DNA of 5,718 nucleotides from Caulobacter sp. GTDB lineage: Bacteria > Pseudomonadota > Alphaproteobacteria > Caulobacterales > Caulobacteraceae. Within the stretch, counting starts at the first letter, position 1. The number at the start of each line of letters is the position of its first letter. Location: contig JACMOF010000447.1 of assembly GCA_014378155.1 (NCBI GenBank), forward strand, positions 1 to 5,718. Direction: 5' to 3'. This document shows, piece after piece, positions 1-5,038 of this stretch. The notes beneath the pieces are model-generated. The model saw only the letters and a list, made by a program, of their open reading frames with translations. It made no database searches and was not told where the DNA came from. The position numbers and the translations under genes were made by a program.

Positions 1-174
1 CAGAGCGCCTTCTTCCGCACCCACAACCGCGACGACGTGATCCCCAACCTCTATTTCGTCGGGGCCGGCACTCATCCAGGCGCGGGCATCCCAGGTGTGG
101 TCGGCTCGGCCAAGGCGACGGCGGGCCTGATGATCGACGACTACCTCGTCGCGGGCGAGACCGCCGACGCATGA
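1..174 (+). CDS. crtI: Phytoene desaturase CrtI, C-terminal fragment (5' end outside window)
   Basis: Frame 1 is open from the first base to a TGA at 172-174, giving the last 57 residues of a protein whose start lies upstream. The residues NLYFVGAGTHPGAGIPGVV (about 16-34), followed by GSAKATAGLM (35-44), are the conserved C-terminal dinucleotide-binding segment of CrtI-type FAD-dependent desaturases. CrtI acts at the membrane and introduces double bonds into phytoene, usually four in bacteria, to give lycopene. The stop overlaps the crtB start in an ATGA (171-174), the usual crtI-crtB arrangement, so the two are probably co-transcribed and translationally coupled. A CrtI relative such as a CrtN- or CrtD-type desaturase cannot be excluded from the C-terminus alone. 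The crtB, crtE and crtZ neighbours and the C40 pathway favour CrtI. The fragment is cut by the window edge, not degraded. Confidence 0.9.
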   Translation, partial: QSAFFRTHNRDDVIPNLYFVGAGTHPGAGIPGVVGSAKATAGLMIDDYLVAGETADA

Positions 175-1100
175 GCGCACTGGAAGCCCAGAGCCGCGAG
201 GCGATCCAGAAGGGCAGCAAGAGCTTCGCTGCGGCCGCCGCGCTGTTCGATGCGGAAACCCGGGCCGACGCCGAAATGCTCTACGCTTGGTGCCGCCACT
301 GCGACGACGTGATCGACGGCCAGACGCTGGGCCACGGCATGAGCCCGGTGGCCGACGGCCCGGCGCGGCTGGAAGCCCTCTACGCCCAGACCCGCGCGGC
401 CATGGCCGGTGAAACGCCCACCGACCCGGTGTTCGCCGCCTTCCAGACCGTGGCCCTACGGCGCGGCATCCCCGAGCGCTACGCCCTGGACATGGTCGAC
501 GGCTTCGCCATGGACGTAGCCGGGCGGCGCTACGCGACGCTCGACGAACTGCTGGACTATTGCTGGGGCGTGGCCGGCGTCGTGGGTACGATGATGGCCC
601 TGGTGATGGGCGTCAAACCCGACGACCTGCCCACCCTCCGCCGCGCTCAGGATCTGGGCCTGGGTTTTCAGCTGACCAACATCGCCCGCGACATCGTCGA
701 GGATGCGCGCAACGACCGGGTCTATGTTCCTGGCGACTGGCTGGCCGCGCTGGGCGTGCCGGAAACCGCAGTCGCCGACCGGGCTCATCGCGCGGCCGTG
801 GCGGTGCTGGCGCAACGCCTGGTCGAGGCTGCGGAGCCCTACTACGCTTCCGCTCGCTGGGGCCTGCGCGACCTGCCCGTCCGCTCGGCCTGGGCGATCG
901 CCGCAGCGCGCGGGGTCTATCGGCAGATCGGGCTGGACGTCGTCAAGGCCGGCGACAAGGCCTGGGACGAGCGCGTGGTGGTCAGCGGGCGGATGAAGGC
1001 TTGGCGGGCGCTGGAAGGGGGCGCGATGGCGCTAAGGTCGGCGACGCTGGATCGCTGGGGCAAGGCGCCGGCACGGCCGGAGATGTGGTCGAAGATCTAA
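171..1100 (+). CDS. crtB: Phytoene synthase CrtB
   Basis: The product has 309 residues, a normal length for bacterial CrtB. It condenses two geranylgeranyl diphosphates through prephytoene diphosphate to phytoene, the first committed C40 carotenoid step, at the membrane surface. Visible signatures of the squalene/phytoene synthase fold are the first Asp-rich motif DDVID (45-49) in the context YAWCRHCDDVID, the LDYCWGVAGVVG helix (129-140), and the second Asp-rich motif NIARDIVED (170-178), followed by the R-x-Y-x-P segment RVYVP (183-187). The two Asp clusters bind Mg2+ and diphosphate. The ATG at 171 is chosen because it forms the ATGA overlap with the crtI stop and begins the usual amino terminus (SREAIQKGSKSF). 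No strong Shine-Dalgarno is visible, consistent with coupling to crtI. The TAA at 1098-1100 is followed at once by a structured repeat and a T-run that may end the transcript. Squalene synthase-like HpnC/HpnD is the main alternative family, but the neighbours are all carotenoid genes. Confidence 0.96.
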   Translation: MSALEAQSREAIQKGSKSFAAAAALFDAETRADAEMLYAWCRHCDDVIDGQTLGHGMSPVADGPARLEALYAQTRAAMAGETPTDPVFAAFQTVALRRGIPERYALDMVDGFAMDVAGRRYATLDELLDYCWGVAGVVGTMMALVMGVKPDDLPTLRRAQDLGLGFQLTNIARDIVEDARNDRVYVPGDWLAALGVPETAVADRAHRAAVAVLAQRLVEAAEPYYASARWGLRDLPVRSAWAIAAARGVYRQIGLDVVKAGDKAWDERVVVSGRMKAWRALEGGAMALRSATLDRWGKAPARPEMWSKI

Positions 1101-1102
1101 AG

Positions 1103-1150
1103 TCCTCCCCCTGTGGGGGAGGCGATCGCGAAGTGATCGGTGGGGGGGGA
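1103..1150 (+). repeat. Intergenic palindromic repeat, copy A
   Basis: This 48-base element lies 2 bases after the crtB stop. It has three parts. The first is a perfect 8-bp hairpin, CCTCCCCC (1104-1111) with GGGGGAGG (1115-1122) around a TGT loop. The second is a 7-bp stem, CGATCGC (1123-1129) with GTGATCG (1133-1139), with one G-T wobble around a GAA loop. The third is a G-rich tail ending in eight Gs (1142-1149), which could alternatively pair with the 5' C-run. A second copy lies inverted at 1193-1238. The form resembles the short palindromic intergenic repeats (REP-like) common in Caulobacterales genomes. That family assignment is from memory and has not been checked. Confidence 0.85.
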
Positions 1151-1155
1151 TTTTT
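1104..1155 (+). terminator. Possible rho-independent terminator of crtI-crtB
   Basis: Two GC-rich stems of repeat copy A (1104-1122 and 1123-1139) begin 3 bases after the crtB TAA. A G-run and then TTTTT (1151-1155) follow. Stem plus T-tract is terminator-like, but the T-tract is 11 bases from the last stem unless the G-rich tail pairs with the 5' C-run, so the geometry is imperfect. It would protect the convergent crtZ operon from read-through. Confidence 0.4.
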
Positions 1156-1192
1156 AGGGTCGCCGGTCCGGTCTGTGGACACGCCCAATCAC

Positions 1193-1238
1193 TCCCCCCT
1201 CCGTCGGCTTCGCCGACACCTCCCCCAAAGGGGGAGGA
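1193..1238 (-). repeat. Intergenic palindromic repeat, copy B (inverted relative to copy A)
   Basis: Read on the - strand, this 46-base element aligns with copy A without gaps over the first 37 bases. The 8-bp CCTCCCCC/GGGGGAGG hairpin is identical (+ strand 1219-1226 and 1230-1237), with loop TTT in place of TGT. The second stem has a different sequence, TGTCGGC with GCCGACG around the same GAA loop (+ strand 1202-1218), yet still pairs at all seven positions if one T-G wobble is counted. It ends 2 bases before the crtZ stop codon, so each copy abuts one of the two convergent genes. No T-tract follows it on the - strand, so I do not call it an intrinsic terminator in that direction. Confidence 0.85.
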
Positions 1239-1240
1239 AT

Positions 1241-1714
1241 TTAAACCCCTACACCCCTATCCCGCAGCCGCGCCTTCAGCTCCCTGACCGGTCGCGCCAG
1301 CAGGAAGCCAAACGAGACCGCCCCGTCCTTGGTGTGAACAGCGTGGTGGATCCGGTGCGCCTGGATCAACTGCTTCCAATATCGCGACTTGCCGAGCGGC
1401 ACCTTGAACCGCTGGTGGACCATGCCGTCGTGAAACACAAAATAGACCACCCCATAGGCGGTGATCCCCAGGCCGATCGGCAGCAGCCACGGTACGCCGT
1501 GCACGCCGAAATAAATCCCCACGATGGCCGGGGCCGCGAAGACCACCGCGAATAGGTCGTTGAGCTCGAAGGCCCCGGTGCGTGGCTCGTGGTGGGATCT
1601 GTGCCAGGCCCAGCCGACGCCGTGCATCACATAGCGATGGGTGACCCAGGCGAAGCCTTCCATGAAGGCCAGCGCGCCCAGGAAAAGCGCCAGATAGAGC
1701 CCTAGAATTTCCAT
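1241..1714 (-). CDS. crtZ: Beta-carotene hydroxylase CrtZ
   Basis: This 157-residue membrane protein is close to the usual CrtZ length of about 160-175. It is a non-haem di-iron hydroxylase that adds hydroxyls at C3 and C3' of beta-ionone rings, converting beta-carotene through cryptoxanthin to zeaxanthin (or canthaxanthin to astaxanthin where a ketolase is present). The complete histidine set of the fatty acid hydroxylase/CrtZ family is visible: HRYVMH (H26, H31), HRSHH (H38, H41, H42), HDGMVH (H95, H100) and HRIHH (H120, H123, H124). Hydrophobic segments at about 3-24, 53-71 and 74-94 fit a membrane enzyme. The ATG at 1714 lies 11 bases beyond the permease stop, with only a weak GGAC-type ribosome site, so it is probably the last gene of the crtE-ABC-crtZ operon. 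It converges with crtB and ends 2 bases from repeat copy B. Confidence 0.95.
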   Translation of the reverse strand: MEILGLYLALFLGALAFMEGFAWVTHRYVMHGVGWAWHRSHHEPRTGAFELNDLFAVVFAAPAIVGIYFGVHGVPWLLPIGLGITAYGVVYFVFHDGMVHQRFKVPLGKSRYWKQLIQAHRIHHAVHTKDGAVSFGFLLARPVRELKARLRDRGVGV

Positions 1715-1725
1715 CGTCGTCCAGA

Positions 1726-2949
1726 TTACCGCCGCAACCGGCTTGCCATCACCTGGGACAGGCCCAGGCCGGCCAAACCGGCCGCGACGAGCACGCCCCA
1801 GGCCTTATACACCGCCTCGATCCCGGCGTCCCGCCAGAGGATGGCCTGATAGGCCTCGATGACCCAGGCGTGCGGCGTGAACCACCCCACCTGCTGCAGC
1901 CAGGGCGGCATCAGGAAGCGTGGCACCATGCTACCGCCGATCGCCGCGAGCACCAGGATCACGAAGGTCGAAAGCATCTGCGCCTGGTCGCGCGTGCGGC
2001 ACAGCGAGACGAGACCCAGGGCCACCCCCGCCGCGCAGGCCGAGGCCGCCAGGGTCGTGGGCAACCAGAGCATGGCGTGCTGGACCACCGCCACGCCATA
2101 GACGAGCTGAGCTGTGGCGAAGATCGTCAGCGCTTGCACTAGGCCTTGAGCGACGAGGAACAGGAACTTGCCGGTCACCACCGGCCCCATGCCCGCCACC
2201 CCGGCCAGCAGCCGGTCGGCGACACCCGTGCGCCGCTCCTCCATCAAGCCCAGCGCGCCCTGCATGGCCGAAAACAGGGCGAACAGGATCATCACCGCCC
2301 CGGCGTAGTAGGCGATCACCCCGCCGCCGGTCTTGACGTCCTTGACGTCCTCGCGGTCGAAATAGCCGACGTCGTCGGGCTTGGGCGTGTCGCGCAGCAG
2401 GATCGCGGCGGTGTCGGCGTTCTCGGCCTGATCATCGCTGGGCCCGCCGAGGGCCGGGGTCAACTGCACCACGGTGCGGCGCAAGGCGACATCCGGCAGG
2501 GCGTCGGACAGGGTCTGCTGCACGCGGGCCTGGGTCAGCGGGGCGGCGACGGCGCGGCTCGGATCGGCGATGATCACGAAGGGCTTGCCGATGGATGCCG
2601 GGTCGGCGCGTATCACGAGGCCGGCGTCGGCCTGGCCCGACTTGACCCGTCGGCGGACTTCGTTGTCGGTCGCCGGCGACACCAACTCGGCGCGAATGTC
2701 AGCCGACTTGACCAGCGCCGCCGTCAGGCGCGTCGAGTCTGTTGTCCTGACCAAATCGGCTACCGCCAGCTTCAACTGGATATTGTCACCGGTCGTGCCG
2801 GCGAACACCGACGAAAAGATCAGGAACACCAACGGCGGCAGCAGGAAGGTCATGATCAAAGCGCCGCGATCGCGCCATAGCTCCAACGCCATCACCCGCA
2901 CCATGGCGGCGATCATCCAGACGCGCCCGATCCCAGAACCGGCCATCAC
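1726..2949 (-). CDS. ABC-2 type transporter permease
   Basis: This is an integral inner-membrane permease of the ABC-2 export family (DrrB/NatB/YhhJ-like), 407 residues from the GTG at 2949. The layout is a cytoplasmic amphipathic N-terminus, one membrane segment (about 30-51), a large extracytoplasmic domain (about 52-208), then five further hydrophobic segments (about 211-236, 258-285, 293-316, 325-346, 381-402). The stretch from GGSMVP (338-343) through MPPWLQ (347-352) to TPHAW (358-362) matches the conserved ABC-2 region before the last helix. The GTG shares GTGA with the ATPase stop, and an ATG directly follows it (start 2946, overlap TGATG), so the start is uncertain by one codon. Its partner ATPase is immediately upstream and crtZ follows after 11 bases. 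The substrate is unknown. Position between crtE and crtZ suggests a lipid or pigment-related cargo, but drug or lipid export is equally compatible with the fold. Confidence 0.9.
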   Translation of the reverse strand: MMAGSGIGRVWMIAAMVRVMALELWRDRGALIMTFLLPPLVFLIFSSVFAGTTGDNIQLKLAVADLVRTTDSTRLTAALVKSADIRAELVSPATDNEVRRRVKSGQADAGLVIRADPASIGKPFVIIADPSRAVAAPLTQARVQQTLSDALPDVALRRTVVQLTPALGGPSDDQAENADTAAILLRDTPKPDDVGYFDREDVKDVKTGGGVIAYYAGAVMILFALFSAMQGALGLMEERRTGVADRLLAGVAGMGPVVTGKFLFLVAQGLVQALTIFATAQLVYGVAVVQHAMLWLPTTLAASACAAGVALGLVSLCRTRDQAQMLSTFVILVLAAIGGSMVPRFLMPPWLQQVGWFTPHAWVIEAYQAILWRDAGIEAVYKAWGVLVAAGLAGLGLSQVMASRLRR

Positions 2950-3902
2950 GCCGCCAGCTTCCGCTCAGCCACCAGGGTGAAGAGGTTGGCCAAGGAGGGC
3001 TCGCGCACCCGGATCTCGCGAGGCGTCAGACCCACCTTGCGCAAGCGCTTGTCCAGCCGGCCGGCGGCTGCGTAGCCGTCGGCGTCGAGACGCGTCCAGA
3101 TATGAGCCCGCCGGGTGCGCTCCAGCCCCTCGCCGGCCAGGCGGATTTCGCCGGCGGTGTCGACCTCCTCGGCCAGGTGGACCATGATCTCCATCTGATT
3201 GCCGAACGCCTGGGCGACGAGGGTCCTGGGCTCGCCCTCGAGCACCATCTGGCCTTCACGCAGGAAGCCAACCCGGTCGGCCAGGGTTCCAGCCTGGTCC
3301 AGGTCGTGGGTGGTCATTAAGACCGCCACACCCAGGTCGCGCAGGCCCCGGATCACAGCGTCCACGGCCTCTCGGGCGTCGATGTCCACCCCCACCGTGG
3401 GCTCGTCGAGGATCAGCAAGGACGGCTCATGGACGATGGCGGCGGCGATGTTGGCCCGGCGCTGATAGCCGCCTGACAGATGCTTGACCGGCACATGGGC
3501 TCGGTCGACGGTGCGGGTCAGCTCCAGAGCCCGGCGCACGGCGACGGCCATGGCGGCGCGCGGCGTACCGGCCAAGGCAGCGAAGGTTTCGATGTTCTCG
3601 GCCACCGTCAAATTCTGATAGAGGGCGATTTCCTGTGGGACCAGCCCCAGGCCCGCGCGCGCTGAGGGGACCCGCGCCGGATCGTGGCCATTCAGCAACA
3701 CCTCGCCACCGTCGGGGCGGATCCGGCCGCAGATGGCGCGGATCAACGTGGTCTTGCCCGCACCATTGGGGCCCAGCAGGGCGTAGATCTCGCCCGGACG
3801 CAGCGTCAGGTCGACGCCGCGCAGCACCGGCTTGCCGCCATAGGCGTGCACAGCGGCGCCGACCGTCAGGATCGGCGCCTTAGAAGGAGGCTCGGGGGTC
3901 AC
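2946..3902 (-). CDS. ABC transporter ATP-binding protein (DrrA/NatA-like exporter ATPase)
   Basis: This 318-residue cytoplasmic ATPase energises the ABC-2 permease encoded next to it. The nucleotide-binding domain occupies about residues 11-225 and is complete: Walker A GPNGAGKTT (44-52), Q-loop Q90 (VPQE), signature LSGGYQ (142-147), Walker B LLILDEP (162-168), D-loop VGVDI (170-174) and switch H199. A further C-terminal domain of about 90 residues ends in EPSLANLFTLVAERKLAA, the ending typical of DrrA-type ATPases that pair with ABC-2 permeases. The open frame extends upstream to an ATG at 4160, but that part lies inside crtE on the same strand and looks like out-of-frame translation. The GTG at 3902 is the better start because it makes a GTGA overlap with the crtE stop and sits just before the conserved domain. 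No intact catalytic residue is missing. Confidence is high for the family and low for any particular substrate. Confidence 0.92.
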   Translation of the reverse strand: MTPEPPSKAPILTVGAAVHAYGGKPVLRGVDLTLRPGEIYALLGPNGAGKTTLIRAICGRIRPDGGEVLLNGHDPARVPSARAGLGLVPQEIALYQNLTVAENIETFAALAGTPRAAMAVAVRRALELTRTVDRAHVPVKHLSGGYQRRANIAAAIVHEPSLLILDEPTVGVDIDAREAVDAVIRGLRDLGVAVLMTTHDLDQAGTLADRVGFLREGQMVLEGEPRTLVAQAFGNQMEIMVHLAEEVDTAGEIRLAGEGLERTRRAHIWTRLDADGYAAAGRLDKRLRKVGLTPREIRVREPSLANLFTLVAERKLAA

Positions 3903-4840
3903 GCCGCGACCTTGCGCCCAGCGAACAGCCCACCGACATAGGCGTTCAGCAGATGACCGCAGCCGGCCGAGGCCAGGGCGGCGGAGGCTTTGGCCAGATG
4001 GCCCTCCATGGCCAGTCGCGCGCCGGGGACGCCCAGGGCCGAGACCACGGTGGTCATGGCCGCGTCCTTGCCGACATCCTTGCCGGCCGCCTCGGGGGAC
4101 GCCTGGGCGTCTATGATGTCGTCGCGGATCTGGAAGGCCAGACCGACATGGCGCGCCCACTGGCCCACTCCCTCGACCGCCGCCGACGAGGCGCCAGCGA
4201 TGGCCGCCCCCCCCTGGGCCGCAGCGATGATCAGCACGCCGGTCTTCTCGTGATTGAGCCGCTCCAGAACCGCCGGATCGCGTAGCTTCTCACGATCGAA
4301 GAGGTCGCGGGCCTGGCCGGCGATCAGGCCCGAAAAACCGACGGCCTCGGCGGCGCGCGCCGTCAGGTCGGCGCGGAGCGGGCCGGGCAAGGCGTGGTCG
4401 GCGGCGATCACGGCATAGGCCTGGTTCAGCAGACCCACACCCGCCAGGATCGCCGTGGCCTCGTCATAGGTGCGATGGATGGTCGGCAGGCCGCGCCGCA
4501 GGCCAGCGTCGTCCATGGCCGGCAGGTCGTCGAGGATCAGGGACGCCGTATGGATCATCTCGAAGGCGCAGGCCGCGTCCAGGGCCGCGCCGTCAGGCGC
4601 CCCGAATTCGGCTGCGGCGAGCAGGGTCACCATGGGGCGAAAGCGCTTGCCGGGCGCCAGCAGGGCATAGCGCACGGCCTCGACCAGCCGGTTGGGCGCG
4701 ACGCCCACGGCCGGCGCCAGTTCGGCCAAGCGTCGATCGACCCCAGTGCGAAGGGCCTCGAATCTTTGCAAGAAGGCGGCTTGGTCGTCCATCTCGCGAG
4801 TCGCGACCGTATTGACCTGCCCCGACGCGGGCCCGTTCAT
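3899..4840 (-). CDS. crtE: Geranylgeranyl diphosphate synthase CrtE
   Basis: This 313-residue soluble trans-isoprenyl diphosphate synthase extends IPP/DMAPP or FPP to C20 GGPP, the substrate of CrtB. Signatures are GKRFRP (64-69), the first Asp-rich motif LILDDLPAMDD (101-111, with the DDxxxxD spacing) followed by LRRGLPT, the region around GQARDL (175-180), K199 (HEKTG), and the second Asp-rich motif RDDIID (239-244) with GKDVGKD after it. The S-L-I-L-D-D context is closer to CrtE than to bacterial FPP synthase (usually L-I-H-D-D), and the crt neighbours support GGPP. Chain length still cannot be proved by eye. The ATG at 4840 has GAGG about 10 bases upstream. An in-frame ATG at 4792 (residue 17) would give a 297-residue protein and remains possible. 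A run of eight Gs on the coding strand (4214-4207) encodes Q209-A212. The stop overlaps the ABC ATPase start, making this the first gene of the - strand operon. Confidence 0.93.
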   Translation of the reverse strand: MNGPASGQVNTVATREMDDQAAFLQRFEALRTGVDRRLAELAPAVGVAPNRLVEAVRYALLAPGKRFRPMVTLLAAAEFGAPDGAALDAACAFEMIHTASLILDDLPAMDDAGLRRGLPTIHRTYDEATAILAGVGLLNQAYAVIAADHALPGPLRADLTARAAEAVGFSGLIAGQARDLFDREKLRDPAVLERLNHEKTGVLIIAAAQGGAAIAGASSAAVEGVGQWARHVGLAFQIRDDIIDAQASPEAAGKDVGKDAAMTTVVSALGVPGARLAMEGHLAKASAALASAGCGHLLNAYVGGLFAGRKVAA

Positions 4841-4866
4841 TTGACGGCGCCCTCGGCGGGCGTCAA
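4841..4866 (-). promoter_or_regulatory. Inverted repeat TTGACG-N14-CGTCAA abutting the crtE start
   Basis: Perfect 6-bp arms at 4841-4846 and 4861-4866 touch the crtE ATG, and the GAGG ribosome-binding candidate lies inside the spacer. It could be a transcription factor operator, or an mRNA hairpin that hides the ribosome site, because CCC and GGG inside the spacer can extend the pairing. The distal arm also reads as a -35 box (TTGACG on the - strand) with TCAAAT 16 bases on as a poor -10. That would start transcription inside the annotated crtE and favour the ATG at 4792. The function is inferred; only the symmetry is seen. Confidence 0.4.
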
Positions 4867-5038
4867 CTCAAAGAAGCTCTCCCCCGGACGAGGTCACGAC
4901 CCAACTCCCAGCCCGGCTCGGCAAGCAGGCCTTCGTTCCTGTGGCGACCTGACCATCCTGCCGCGACCTTCCGGCCTGCCAGCGCAGGCGCTCAGCAGCA
5001 GCGCGGCGACCATGGATACGGAAGCGGCGCTTGAAAGG
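4867..5038. other. Spacer between pccB and crtE, no convincing gene
   Basis: This stretch must hold either the crtE promoter or read-through from pccB. It contains a perfect 6-bp hairpin GCCTGC-CAGC-GCAGGC (4974-4989) without a T-tract, so it is at best a weak terminator for pccB. A 39-codon - strand frame starts with ATG at 5013 and stops at 4894. It opens with MVAALLLSACAG, a lipobox-like sequence, but has no positively charged n-region and no visible ribosome site, and its codon use turns poor after about 14 codons. I do not annotate it as a gene. Confidence 0.5.

Noticed and set aside
1142..1149. G8 run as a G-quadruplex
   Set aside because: A single G-run with no regularly spaced partners on the same strand. 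It is better explained as part of the palindromic repeat.
560..1555. 331-codon + strand frame running through crtB, the repeats and across crtZ
   Set aside because: It is out of frame with crtB and antisense to crtZ, has a low-complexity G/R/P-rich translation and crosses structured non-coding repeats. It is a GC-rich shadow.
2146..2880. 244-codon + strand frame opposite the ABC permease
   Set aside because: It is antisense to a well-supported permease, rich in H/Q/G/R with no recognisable motif, and is explained by high third-position GC on the other strand.
3903..4160. N-terminal extension of the ABC ATPase frame to an ATG at 4160
   Set aside because: It would overlap crtE by 262 bases on the same strand. 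The translation is G/R-rich without motif, and the GTG at 3902 fits both the domain start and the coupling overlap.
4974..4989. GCCTGC/GCAGGC hairpin as a pccB terminator
   Set aside because: The stem is perfect but only 6 bp, and no T-tract follows on the - strand. It is too weak to call as an intrinsic terminator.
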